64,000 nt of DNA, from positions 911,001-975,000 of the forward strand of contig NZ_CP004078.1 in the NCBI RefSeq assembly GCF_000612505.1, written 5' to 3'. This stretch comes from Paenibacillus sabinae T27. Its GTDB lineage: Bacteria; Bacillota; Bacilli; Paenibacillales; Paenibacillaceae. The notes under the pieces were generated by a model, which was not told the DNA's origin, ran no database searches, and worked only from the letters and a program-made list of their open reading frames with translations. Numbering within the stretch: the first letter of the stretch is position 1; each line of letters opens with the position of its first letter. The translations under genes were made by a program, and so were the position numbers. Below, one piece after another: positions 9,207 to 17,497 of this stretch.

Positions 9207-10628
9207 ATGACGATTGCAACTACGATGATTATCCGGCTGGATATCGAGAAATCGGTCGCTTCTTTCGGAGATGTCGCTTCCGCGATTGCCGCGGCTGGCG
9301 GGGATATTGTCGCCATCGACGTGATCCGCGCGGGCAGGGAGATCACGACCCGGGACATTACGGTCAACGTGCAGGACGCCGGCAACGAGGAAATCATCCG
9401 CGTGCTGTCCGGCATGCCCGGGATTAAAGTGGTCAATGTATCCGACCGGACGTTCCTTGCCCATCTTGGCGGCAAGATCGAGGTCAACCCGAAGCTGCCG
9501 ATCAAGAACCGCGAGGATTTGTCCCAGGTCTATACGCCGGGGGTGGCGCGCGTCAGCCTGGCTATCGCGGAGGATAAATCGAAAGCGTATACATTGACGA
9601 TGAAGCGCAACACGGTGGCGGTTGTGACGGATGGAACGGCGGTGCTTGGCCTCGGAGACATCGGACCGGAAGCGGCTATGCCTGTGATGGAAGGCAAGGC
9701 GATGCTGTTCAAGCAGCTGGCGGGAATCGACGCTTTTCCGCTCTGTCTCGATACGAAAGATCCGGATGAAATCGTCCGAATCGTCAAAGCGGTCGCCCCC
9801 GGCTTCGGCGGTATCAACCTGGAGGATATTTCCTCGCCCCGCTGCTTCGGCATTGAGCGCCGGCTGGCGGAGGCGCTGGATATCCCCGTCTTCCATGACG
9901 ACCAGCACGGGACGGCGGTCGTCGTTCTGGCAGGACTGCTGAACGCGCTCAAAGTGGTCGGCAAGCCATTTGAGACCGCCCGGATCGTCGTTGCCGGAAT
10001 CGGCGCGGCAGGCGTCTCCATCTGCAATCTGCTGCTGTCGGCCGGAGCGGGACATGTCTGCGCGGTGGACAAGGAGGGCATTCTCTGCAAGAACATGCCC
10101 TACACCAACGAAGAATGGCGGCTGCTTGCCGAATCTACCAATCCGGAAGGGATAACGGGCCTGCTGGGGGAAGCGGTAAAAGGGGCCGATGTGTTCATCG
10201 GGGTGGCGGGCGCCGGTATTCTGAGCGTCGAGCATGTCCGGAGCATGGCTCCGGAGAGCATCATCTTCGCGATGGCCAATCCGATCCCCGAAATCCAGCC
10301 GGAGCTGGCCGAGCCGCATGTGCGCGTTCTGGCGACGGGAAGGAGCGACTATCCGAACCAGATCAACAATGTGCTGTGCTTCCCCGGGATCTTCCGCGGC
10401 GCGCTTGACTGCCGGGCACGGACCGTGAATCTGGAGATGAAGCTGGCGGCTGCCCAGGCGATCGCGGCGGTTGTTCAGCCCGATGAGCTCAACGAGCTGT
10501 ACATTATCCCCAGCATTTTTAATGAAAAAGTGGTTGAGCACGTGCGAGCCGCTGTCATTGAAGCGGCCATCCGTACCGGATCGGCGCGCCGGATACCTCC
10601 GGATTTTGCGGGGAGGCAGGAGAAATAA
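9207..10628 (+). CDS. NAD-dependent malic enzyme with N-terminal ACT domain
   Basis: 473 residues; ATG 9207 with AAAAGGGGG upstream. An ACT domain (about residues 5-80, IIRLDIEKSVASFGDVASAI) precedes the malic enzyme core. The core shows the substrate region VYTPGVARV, LGDIGPEAAMPVMEGKA, DDQHGTAVV and the NAD fold VVAGIGAAGVSICNLL. The reaction is oxidative decarboxylation of malate to pyruvate, which could feed the acetoin genes divergently encoded next to it. The ACT domain suggests allosteric control by a small ligand. An extended -10 (TGGTATAGT, ending at 9171) lies upstream. Confidence 0.95.
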   Translation: MTIATTMIIRLDIEKSVASFGDVASAIAAAGGDIVAIDVIRAGREITTRDITVNVQDAGNEEIIRVLSGMPGIKVVNVSDRTFLAHLGGKIEVNPKLPIKNREDLSQVYTPGVARVSLAIAEDKSKAYTLTMKRNTVAVVTDGTAVLGLGDIGPEAAMPVMEGKAMLFKQLAGIDAFPLCLDTKDPDEIVRIVKAVAPGFGGINLEDISSPRCFGIERRLAEALDIPVFHDDQHGTAVVVLAGLLNALKVVGKPFETARIVVAGIGAAGVSICNLLLSAGAGHVCAVDKEGILCKNMPYTNEEWRLLAESTNPEGITGLLGEAVKGADVFIGVAGAGILSVEHVRSMAPESIIFAMANPIPEIQPELAEPHVRVLATGRSDYPNQINNVLCFPGIFRGALDCRARTVNLEMKLAAAQAIAAVVQPDELNELYIIPSIFNEKVVEHVRAAVIEAAIRTGSARRIPPDFAGRQEK

Positions 10629-10662
10629 AGCAGCGGCAAACCGGCAAAAAAAGACAAGCAAA

Positions 10663-10699
10663 AACAGCCCCGCCAGGCCTGATGCCTGACTGGGCTGTT
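10663..10699. terminator. Bidirectional terminator between convergent genes
   Basis: AACAGCCC (10663-10670) pairs with GGGCTGTT (10692-10699), with an inner CCAGGC/GCCTG stem. It lies between the convergent malic enzyme and acyl-CoA ligase genes. A-rich on the left, weak T-run on the right. Confidence 0.7.
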
Positions 10700-10736
10700 G
10701 GTATTCAAGCGGACTAAAGCCGGAAGCTTTAGTTAC

Positions 10737-12320
10737 TCAGGCGTGAGCAAATTCCCTCGCCCGCAGCTCGACCCGGCGGATTTTGCCCGAGCTTGTCTTC
10801 GGAAGGTCGGAGACGAACTCGATTTTGCGCGGGTATTTATAAGGAGCCGTAATTTGCTTGGTGTGGGCCTGCAGCTCCTTCACCAGCTCCGGCGAAGCGG
10901 CGCTCTCATCCCGCAGAACGACAAAGGCTTTGACCACATGGCCCCGGATTTCGTCGGGACTGGCTACGACCGCGCATTCTTTGACGAGGGGATGCTTCAT
11001 GAGCGCTTCCTCTACCTCAAAGGGGCCGATCGTGTAGCCGGAGCTGATTATAATATCGTCGCCCCGGCCCTCAAACCAGAAGTAGCCGTCCTCGTCCTTG
11101 GATGCCCGGTCGCCGGTAATAAAGTAATCGCCGTGCGTGACGCTCGCTTTGCGTTCCGGGTCTTTGTAGTAGGTCTTGAACAGAGCCGGCATGTTCACAT
11201 GCACAGCAATGTCGCCGACCTCTCCCGGAGGAAGCGGGATGCCGTTCTCGTCCACCACTTCGATCATGCCCTGCGCCGTCGCCCGGCCCATGGAGCCGAT
11301 CCGGATCGGCATGTCCTTCAGCGTACCGATCAGCAGCGTGCTTTCCGTCTGGCCGTAGCCGTCCCGGATCGTGATGCCGAAATGGCGGTTGAACTCGTTG
11401 ATGACCTCCTGGTTCAGAGGCTCCCCGGCAGACACCGCGCAGCGGAGGCGGGAGAGGTCGTACCGGCCGAGTCCGTCAATCTTGGCCATAAGCCGGTACT
11501 CCGTCGGCGTACAGCACAGGACGTGGATTTCCCGGTCCTGAATCAGCTGCAAATACCGGTTCGGATGAAACGAACCGTTGTAGACAAAGCCGGTGGCTCC
11601 GTTGCCCAGCACGGACAGGAACGGGCTCCAGATCCACTTTTGCCAGCCTGGAGCAGCCGTGGCCCATACCGTATCCGATTCCCGGATGTCGAGCCACAGC
11701 GAGGTGATGCGCAAATGCGCGTAGCCCCAGCCGTGGGTATGGGCGACCGCCTTCGGGTTGCCGGTGGTACCGGAAGTGTAGGCGAGGATCGCCATGTCAT
11801 CCCGGCCGGTGGTAACGGCGGCATAAGTATCCGGCTGGCCTTCCATCAGCTCGTTCAGCTCCAGCCAGCCTTCTTCGGCTTCTCCGGCGTCCTCGGACAC
11901 CGAGAGACGGAAATCAAGAGCCGGAAGATCCTCCGCGATTTTATTCACTTCTCCCGTAGCCTCCGACCAGCAGATCACGGCTCTGGTTTCAGAGTGGCGA
12001 AGGCGGTAGGACAGATCCTTCGCGCGCAGCATTTCCGACGAAGGAATGATGACGAGCCCAAGCTTCAGGCATGCCAGGTAGATCACATAGGCGATAATCC
12101 GGCGCGGAACCATAACGAGCACCCGGTCGCCCTGGCGCAGCCCAAGCTCCGCCAGCCCGCCGGCCAGCCGATTGGCCCGCTTCAGCAGGTCACCATACGT
12201 AATTTCCTCATATTCCCCTTTGTCGCTTAACCATTTCAATGCAAGCTTGCCGGAAGGATGGCGTTCCATCTCCGACGTAATATTGTAACGCTCCGGAGCT
12301 ATCCATTGCTTATAATCCAA
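10737..12320 (-). CDS. Acyl-CoA synthetase, medium/branched-chain type (MbcS/YtcI-like)
   Basis: About 527 residues. AAGGAG (12335-12330) supports the TTG at 12320; an in-frame ATG at 12338 would add six residues but has no site. The product is an ANL-superfamily enzyme that adenylates a carboxylic acid and transfers it to CoA. Motifs: P-loop AYTSGTTGNPKAVAHTHGW, the A5 region DGYGQTES, the hinge FEGRGDDIIISSGYTIGP and the complete C-terminal domain with the catalytic lysine in PKTSSGKIRRVELR. It resembles the MACS or methylbutyryl-CoA ligase group. It is a complete counterpart to the truncated enzyme encoded divergently next to it. Confidence 0.9.
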   Translation of the reverse strand: MDYKQWIAPERYNITSEMERHPSGKLALKWLSDKGEYEEITYGDLLKRANRLAGGLAELGLRQGDRVLVMVPRRIIAYVIYLACLKLGLVIIPSSEMLRAKDLSYRLRHSETRAVICWSEATGEVNKIAEDLPALDFRLSVSEDAGEAEEGWLELNELMEGQPDTYAAVTTGRDDMAILAYTSGTTGNPKAVAHTHGWGYAHLRITSLWLDIRESDTVWATAAPGWQKWIWSPFLSVLGNGATGFVYNGSFHPNRYLQLIQDREIHVLCCTPTEYRLMAKIDGLGRYDLSRLRCAVSAGEPLNQEVINEFNRHFGITIRDGYGQTESTLLIGTLKDMPIRIGSMGRATAQGMIEVVDENGIPLPPGEVGDIAVHVNMPALFKTYYKDPERKASVTHGDYFITGDRASKDEDGYFWFEGRGDDIIISSGYTIGPFEVEEALMKHPLVKECAVVASPDEIRGHVVKAFVVLRDESAASPELVKELQAHTKQITAPYKYPRKIEFVSDLPKTSSGKIRRVELRAREFAHA

Positions 12321-12488
12321 TACCAACATCTCCTTCATAGGCGCAAGGTGTCTTCATTCATAAAAGTACAGCTGGTGTTCTCTCTTATTGTAGCATGAAC
12401 TCTTAGTACCAGATGCTAATTTAAATGTCGATATAAAAAATATTCTTGGTGCAGCTATCCGGACGTGAGCTTTATAATAAACGTTCTC

Positions 12489-12521
12489 GTTCTTTATAGA
12501 GTACATTGAAGATGATACATT
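12489..12521 (+). promoter_or_regulatory. SinR-type operator and extended -10 promoter of the AMP-binding gene
   Basis: GTTCTTTATAGAGTAC (12489-12504) differs at two positions from the perfect palindrome found upstream of lasso B1. An extended -10, TGATACATT, ends at 12521. The block ATGATACATTAA is repeated at the same distance from the operator in the cyclase promoter. Extra half-sites GTTCTCT (12377-12383) and GTTCTC (12483-12488) lie upstream. SinR of B. subtilis recognises GTTCTYT; binding here is inferred. Confidence 0.75.
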
Positions 12522-12564
12522 AATACAAGTCCGAATAATCCATCGTACATTGGGGGAACGGATC

Positions 12565-14055
12565 ATGGAGAATACACAGGGGTCCAGCAGAGATACGGTT
12601 TCGGAGCTGCTCAGGAAGCGGGCGGCCTGCGCCCCTCGAGATATAGCCTACAGCTACCCGGAATGGGAGCAGCATTACACCTGGTCCGACATGTGGGAGA
12701 ACGCCTCCGCTTTGGCCAAAGGTTTGCTGCGCCTTGGAGTGGCAAAGGGCGACCGGATCGCGCTGCTCATGCAGGGAAGAATGGAGATGATCCTGGCGAT
12801 GTTCGGTGCGGCCTGTATCGGCGCCATCATCGTTCCGCTAAATGCATACTCCAAAAAGAATGAGCTCCGGGGTTATCTGGACGATGCCAAGCCTGAAGTC
12901 TTGATTATCGGAACGGAAGGGTATGGCCAGTGCTATCCCGCGCTTGTCCGGGAACTGATCGCCGAATCGGACCAGGAACACCCGTGGATTCCTTCCCATG
13001 TATTCGTGGCGGGCGGGGATGAGGAGACCGAACTGCCGTTTCTTCCTTTTTCGGATCTATATGCGCTGGCCGGCCAAATCCGGGAAGGGGAGTTCCTGGA
13101 AGCCTGCCAAGCGGTAAGGTCTGAAGATCCGCTAATTCTTCTTTACACCTCGGGAACGACGGGACGGCCCAAGGGCGTCCTTCGTACAACCTCATCTTTT
13201 CTGGTATCGGAAGGCGGCTTCGCGCAGCGCAGCAGAGCAGCCGAGTGGCTTACCCGTCTAAGTGACCGCATCATCCGGAAATTCTCACTCATGAACCTGC
13301 TTCCTCTGCACCATCTGGGCGGCTTTGCCGCGATATTTACCGGACTGAAAGCCTGCAATATCCGGATCGTCATGCTCAGCCATTTCCATCCTGTGAACGC
13401 TTTATCGATGCTGGAGCGGGAGAAGTGTTCGATCCTGTCAGGAACCCCGTTTATGATTCAGCGCCTGCTTGCCGTTCCGGGACGGGAAGGCTGCAGCTTG
13501 TCGTCACTCCTCGGCGTTGTGTTTACGTCGCCGGCGGAGAACAGCGCTTTGCTGAAAAATATAATCCATGACCCGCAATTGAAGCTCGTGTTCTTCATGG
13601 TCAGCTACGGATCGTCCGAAGCAGGCTCGGTTTCGAACGGCGTCTGCTTCGTGAATCGCCGAAAGAATGCGGCGTTGTCCATGCTGTTCAAACTGCTGAA
13701 CTACTCCAATCTGCTCAGCGGGCGCATCGATCCCGGCGAATTTGAAGCCGGAGACTGGATCCATGGGGGAAAGGTGGACCGCGGAGTGCAGGTCCGCATC
13801 GTGAATCCGGATACGGGGGCGGTCCTTTCCTGCCTCGAGCAAGGCGAAATTCATATCCGGAGCCACCGGGTCATGCGCTATTATACGGAGAAGCAGAATG
13901 GCTCTTCGTTCACGGAAGACGGCTGGTACAAATCCGGGGATTTGGGATTTTTGGATGACAGGGGCCAGCTGAAAATCACCGACCGAATGAAACGCATCTC
14001 GCGGGGCGGAGAAACAATATCTCCCGCTGAAATGGAACGCGATAAATGTTGTTGA
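12565..14055 (+). CDS. AMP-binding (acyl-adenylating) enzyme lacking the C-terminal domain
   Basis: 496 residues from ATG 12565, with GGGGGAACGG upstream. The N-terminal adenylation domain is complete: P-loop ILLYTSGTTGRPKGVLRT near residue 192, LPLHHLGG, YGSSEAGS and DGWYKSGDLGFLDDRGQLKI. The protein stops right after the hinge, RGGETISPAEMERDKCC, so the ~100-residue C-terminal domain with the catalytic lysine is absent. No continuation is visible in the other frames before the next promoter. It might act as an adenylation-only enzyme or be decaying. It has its own SinR-type operator and lies immediately before the lasso genes, so it belongs to the same regulon. Confidence 0.85.
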   Translation: MENTQGSSRDTVSELLRKRAACAPRDIAYSYPEWEQHYTWSDMWENASALAKGLLRLGVAKGDRIALLMQGRMEMILAMFGAACIGAIIVPLNAYSKKNELRGYLDDAKPEVLIIGTEGYGQCYPALVRELIAESDQEHPWIPSHVFVAGGDEETELPFLPFSDLYALAGQIREGEFLEACQAVRSEDPLILLYTSGTTGRPKGVLRTTSSFLVSEGGFAQRSRAAEWLTRLSDRIIRKFSLMNLLPLHHLGGFAAIFTGLKACNIRIVMLSHFHPVNALSMLEREKCSILSGTPFMIQRLLAVPGREGCSLSSLLGVVFTSPAENSALLKNIIHDPQLKLVFFMVSYGSSEAGSVSNGVCFVNRRKNAALSMLFKLLNYSNLLSGRIDPGEFEAGDWIHGGKVDRGVQVRIVNPDTGAVLSCLEQGEIHIRSHRVMRYYTEKQNGSSFTEDGWYKSGDLGFLDDRGQLKITDRMKRISRGGETISPAEMERDKCC

Positions 14056-14073
14056 GCCTGGTTTGGAGACTTT

Positions 14074-14106
14074 GTTCTTTATAAAGCACGAAAAAGATGA
14101 TACATT
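14074..14106 (+). promoter_or_regulatory. SinR-type operator and extended -10 promoter of the lasso cyclase-kinase operon
   Basis: GTTCTTTATAAAGCAC (14074-14089), one mismatch from the perfect palindrome. The extended -10 TGATACATT ends at 14106, at the same spacing as in the promoter at 12489. The -35 would lie inside the operator (TTTATA), so a bound repressor would block RNA polymerase. Confidence 0.8.
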
Positions 14107-14182
14107 AAGTACAAATCTTGGATGCAAGCAATTGTGCCGCCTGGCATTATCGGGCGTTAAGCTTCAGATCGGGAGGGTCAGG

Positions 14183-16150
14183 ATGGGTGCGATCAGTGGA
14201 TTTTACAGGTTTGGAATGGATACGGATGCCGCCCCGGACGGCGCGTCCATTTTCGGAAAATTGAAAGTCTTCGCGTTTGACCGGGCCGCGGAATGGGCCG
14301 ATTCGTCTGTGCATCTGGGCTGCGGCATTCAGTACAACACCCCTGAATCGACAAGGGAGGAGCTACCTCGCTTAAACTCAGTCGGCACCCTGGCCATTAC
14401 GGCGGATGCGATCATTGACAACCGGGCGGAGCTGCTGGAGCAGTTCAACCTTAAAGACGGGTCTTCGGACGTTATAACCGACAGCGAGCTGATTATCCGG
14501 GCTTACGAGTCCTGGGGGCACGCCTGCCCCCTGCATCTTGTCGGCGATTACGCGTTTGCGATTTGGGATATCGGCAAGGAGGAGCTGTTTGTCGCCCGCG
14601 ACGCCATGGGATCGAGGACGCTGTACTATACGTCCGAGAACGGTTATTTTGCCTTCTGCACCGTAGAGACCCCCTTACTCAGTCTGTCCGGTAAGCCGGG
14701 CGAGCTGAATGAGAAGTGGATCACCGATTTTTTATCGATTGACGGAATACAGCATGAACTGGAATGTGAAGGCACCGTTTACCGGGGGATTTACCAGCTG
14801 CCGCCCGCTCACTATGGAATCGTCAATATGAAGGGTCTGGTCACAAAAAGGTATTGGGAGCCGCTGAAGGACATCAAGCCGATCGTGTATGGCAGTGACA
14901 AAGAGTATGTCGAGGCCTTTAACCGGTGCTTCTCCGAAGCGGTGGCGTGCCGGCTGAGAAGCGCGGGCGAGACCGGGATTTTTCTGAGCGGCGGGATGGA
15001 TTCCGGTTCGATTGCCTCGGTTGCGGCCCCATTGCTCGCGGATCAGGGGAAAAAGCTGTACGGCTTCACCTCCGTCCCGGTGTCCGGGTTCAGCGGGCGG
15101 CCGTCCGGAACGGCCATCTACAACGAATCCCGTGAAGTGGAGCTGATCGGACAAGCTTATCCCAACATCGATATCACTTACGGAAGCTTCCCCGGCAAGG
15201 ATTGCCTGACCGACGCCGATGAACTGCTTCGAATCTTTGAGCAGCCTTATAAAATCTTTCAGAACATGACCTGGTATCACTCCTTCCTGAAGATGGCCGC
15301 CGGCCAAAAATGTACGGTGATGCTGAACGGCCAGACCGGAAACAGCACGATCTCATACGGCAATTTCGGGGTTCAACTAGCGACGCTGTACAGACAAGGA
15401 AGAATCGCTGCGGCGGCCAGGGAAATCTATCAGTTCAGCAAATTGGCGAAGGCGCCGGTAAGGAAGGTGCTGAAAAGCGCAATTCCCGTAGTCATGCCAT
15501 ACCGTTTGAGCGTGTGGAAGCACCGAAGGGAGCTTCGTACGTTCGATCGCTTTGAGAACATGGTGATCAAGAGGTCGCTAATCCAGAAATGGGGTGTAGT
15601 CCAAGCTCTCGACCGGATAGGAGCCAATACGCTGATCAGCCGTTTTCCGGACTATGAGGAAGACCGAAAGGCTAGAACGAGCCCTCTGCCTTTTGCGCAT
15701 ATAGGAGCGGTGGAGACCAAGTTATCACTGGCCCATGGAATTACGATCCGCGATCCATCCCGGGATAAGCGGGTCTTCGAATTCTGCATGGCCATTCCCC
15801 CCGAGCAGTTTGTACGGAACGGACAGGACCGTTATTTGCTGCGGCGGGCCATGAAAGGCATCCTTCCGGACCCGATCCGGCTCAATATCCGGACCAAGGG
15901 GCAGCAAAGCGCGGACTGGATCTACAGGCTTGCTCCGCAGTGGTCCGGGGTTCTCGCCGAAGCGGAGAGGGCGCTTGCGCAAGGCGGCCTGGACCCATAC
16001 GTGGACAAGGATAAGCTGAAGGAGAAGCTTGCCAGGGCCAGCCGGGACGCAAGCGAGAATGATGAAAATCTGATCCGGTCGATTGTCATTACCGTTATTT
16101 TCGCCAGATTTCTAAGAGCATTTAATCCGACACCCGAGGTGGTACAATGA
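14183..16150 (+). CDS. Lasso peptide macrolactam synthetase (cyclase, C protein; asparagine synthetase-like)
   Basis: 655 residues. ATG 14183 is chosen because GGGAGG precedes it and the family starts with an M-x-A-I-x-G block; here MGAISGFYRF. The N-terminal glutaminase-like domain lacks the catalytic Cys2 and so cannot use glutamine. The synthetase domain has the PPi loop FLSGGMDSGS at about residue 268. It should adenylate the Asp or Glu side chain of the precursor and close the ring on the new N-terminus. It lacks any asparagine-metabolism context. Its stop overlaps the kinase start (ATGA). The leader peptidase partner genes are about 37 kb away at 53.4-54.1 kb. Expression appears to be under the operator at 14074. 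Confidence 0.93.
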   Translation: MGAISGFYRFGMDTDAAPDGASIFGKLKVFAFDRAAEWADSSVHLGCGIQYNTPESTREELPRLNSVGTLAITADAIIDNRAELLEQFNLKDGSSDVITDSELIIRAYESWGHACPLHLVGDYAFAIWDIGKEELFVARDAMGSRTLYYTSENGYFAFCTVETPLLSLSGKPGELNEKWITDFLSIDGIQHELECEGTVYRGIYQLPPAHYGIVNMKGLVTKRYWEPLKDIKPIVYGSDKEYVEAFNRCFSEAVACRLRSAGETGIFLSGGMDSGSIASVAAPLLADQGKKLYGFTSVPVSGFSGRPSGTAIYNESREVELIGQAYPNIDITYGSFPGKDCLTDADELLRIFEQPYKIFQNMTWYHSFLKMAAGQKCTVMLNGQTGNSTISYGNFGVQLATLYRQGRIAAAAREIYQFSKLAKAPVRKVLKSAIPVVMPYRLSVWKHRRELRTFDRFENMVIKRSLIQKWGVVQALDRIGANTLISRFPDYEEDRKARTSPLPFAHIGAVETKLSLAHGITIRDPSRDKRVFEFCMAIPPEQFVRNGQDRYLLRRAMKGILPDPIRLNIRTKGQQSADWIYRLAPQWSGVLAEAERALAQGGLDPYVDKDKLKEKLARASRDASENDENLIRSIVITVIFARFLRAFNPTPEVVQ

Positions 16151-17061
16151 GCGATCCCGATTTCGAGTTTCGTTATAAGGCGTTTGGCCTGAATATCGCT
16201 TCTAATTTCCTGCTCGAAGGGCTGCTGCCCGCGGACGGGGAGCCGGAGGTCTATATCCGTGAGGGAAAGGTGCCTGTCGACATGCCCGGTCCTCCGGGTT
16301 CTTATGGGTACACTCTTGTCGGAGACGACGGTTTTGCCTTTCGCGTCAAGGATATCGGCACCTTTCTCGTAACGGGCGGCACACAGATTCTGGCGGAACG
16401 AACCGAAGGCTGCGAGCCGGGTGCCCATGTGCTGTTCATTCTGGGTACCTGCATGGGTGTGCTCCTGTTCCAGCGCGGCCTGCTTCCGGTTCACGGCAGC
16501 GCGCTGGCGCTGGAGGGCAAGCATATGATCGTGACCGGGCATTCGGGTGCGGGCAAGTCTACACTTACAGCGGCATTGATCCAGCGCGGCTGCGCTTTTC
16601 TGGCGGATGATATCGCGGCGCTCCAGGAGGACGAAAACGGTGATCCGTGGATTATGCCCGCCTTTCCCAGACAAAAGCTGTGGCGGGATACGGCCGAGCA
16701 GATTTTTGGCAGTGTGGATTCATTGGAACGAATTCCGGGTATAAGGGATAAGTATCATGTATCGATGGACAGCGGGTTTATCGAGGCCCCCCGAAGGCTT
16801 GACGCCCTCTTTGAATTGTCCACTCATCCGGGAGCGGAGGTCATTGTCTCCGAGGTGAAAGGACCGGATAAGCTGATGGCCGTATTAAGGAATATTTATC
16901 GATCCGAGTTTGTGGAGCTGATGGGTAAGCAGGGAGAACATTTTATGCGGTGCTCTGCGCTTGCCGCCCGGATCCGTGTTTTCCATATCGAACGTCCGGA
17001 GAATGGTTTTACGGTTGATGAACAAATCAAGGACATAATTCATAATTTAAGCGTTTTATAA
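16147..17061 (+). CDS. HPr-kinase-like lasso peptide kinase (PadeK-type)
   Basis: 304 residues, overlapping the cyclase stop by 4 bp, so the two are translationally coupled. Walker A is seen as VTGHSGAGKSTL (residues 129-140), followed by LADDIAAL and a C-terminal HPr kinase/phosphorylase fold. Stand-alone HPr kinase homologues in paeninodin-type clusters phosphorylate the side chain of the C-terminal Ser of the precursor. The precursor gene 200 bp downstream does end in Ser, which fits. This is not the housekeeping HprK: it has an unrelated N-terminal domain (LNIASNFLLEGL) and sits in a lasso operon. Confidence 0.9.
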   Translation: MSDPDFEFRYKAFGLNIASNFLLEGLLPADGEPEVYIREGKVPVDMPGPPGSYGYTLVGDDGFAFRVKDIGTFLVTGGTQILAERTEGCEPGAHVLFILGTCMGVLLFQRGLLPVHGSALALEGKHMIVTGHSGAGKSTLTAALIQRGCAFLADDIAALQEDENGDPWIMPAFPRQKLWRDTAEQIFGSVDSLERIPGIRDKYHVSMDSGFIEAPRRLDALFELSTHPGAEVIVSEVKGPDKLMAVLRNIYRSEFVELMGKQGEHFMRCSALAARIRVFHIERPENGFTVDEQIKDIIHNLSVL

Positions 17062-17155
17062 TTGGGTAATAGTAAATTTTTATGTCATTTTATTGAATTT
17101 ATGGAATTGGTTATGCCGAAATCGTTCGCAATAACGTCCGAAAATTCTTGATTTT

Positions 17156-17184
17156 TTGAATTATCTATTGTATTGTAATATCAA
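17156..17184 (+). promoter_or_regulatory. Possible separate promoter of the lasso precursor gene
   Basis: TTGAAT (17156-17161) and TATCAA (17179-17184) are spaced 17 bp, with an alternative -10 TAATAT. The region 17062-17260 is AT-rich and holds no copy of the SinR-type palindrome. The precursor could therefore be transcribed both by read-through and from here. Confidence 0.35.
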
Positions 17185-17260
17185 ATATTGCCAGTGACAT
17201 CGAGGTTAACAGGGAATGTGCGGGGCAATGGCGATATTTAAATATCAGGAGGTGGAGTAT

Positions 17261-17395
17261 ATGATTAAAAAGGTGTGGGAAAAGCCAGAAGTGAAGGAAC
17301 TGAAGGTGAGCGGCACTGAGTATGGCACGAAAATTACCCCTAAGGTTGACGCCACCTGGACGGACGGAACGCATATTTTTTACTCTTTCAGCTAA
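17261..17395 (+). CDS. Lasso peptide precursor (A protein)
   Basis: 44 residues, found by direct translation. AGGAGGTGG lies just upstream of ATG. The leader starts MIKKVWEKPEVKELKVSGT and carries the W/Y-x-x-P-x-[VL] recognition pattern for the B1 protein (WEKPEV). The likely core begins GTKITPKVD, giving a nine-residue Gly1-Asp9 ring, then a tail ATWTDGTHIFYSFS with bulky His, Phe and Tyr plugs and a C-terminal Ser. The conserved leader Thr is then at -3 rather than the usual -2. If Thr is placed at -2 the core starts with Tyr and the ring would have ten residues. The terminal Ser is the expected target of the adjacent kinase. A strong terminator follows. Confidence 0.85.
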   Translation: MIKKVWEKPEVKELKVSGTEYGTKITPKVDATWTDGTHIFYSFS

Positions 17396-17408
17396 TTGAT
17401 TTTAAACG

Positions 17409-17447
17409 AAGGAGACCTCAAACGGTTTACGGTTTGAGGTCTCCTTT
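17409..17447. terminator. Strong bidirectional terminator after the lasso precursor
   Basis: AAGGAGACCTCAAAC pairs perfectly over 15 bp with GTTTGAGGTCTCCTT around an 8-base loop, followed by a TAAT tract. It separates the precursor from the convergent exporter gene. Confidence 0.85.
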
Positions 17448-17458
17448 AATGTTGATAG

Positions 17459-17497
17459 GAAGAGCTTGTCACTTGCTTTGAGTGACAAGCTCTTTTT
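17459..17497 (+). terminator. Second hairpin-T terminator, overlapping the 3' end of the exporter gene
   Basis: AGAGCTTGTCACT and AGTGACAAGCTCT form a 13-bp stem with a TTTTT run on the plus strand only. It overlaps the last codons of the minus-strand exporter. It would act as a back-up terminator for precursor transcripts. Confidence 0.7.

Noticed and set aside
12565..14055. Non-ribosomal peptide synthetase module
   Set aside because: The adenylation domain has no carrier or condensation domain nearby and looks like an acyl-CoA ligase core.
14063..14182. N-terminal extension of the lasso cyclase frame
   Set aside because: The frame is open but overlaps the operator and promoter; GGGAGG and the family start both support ATG 14183.
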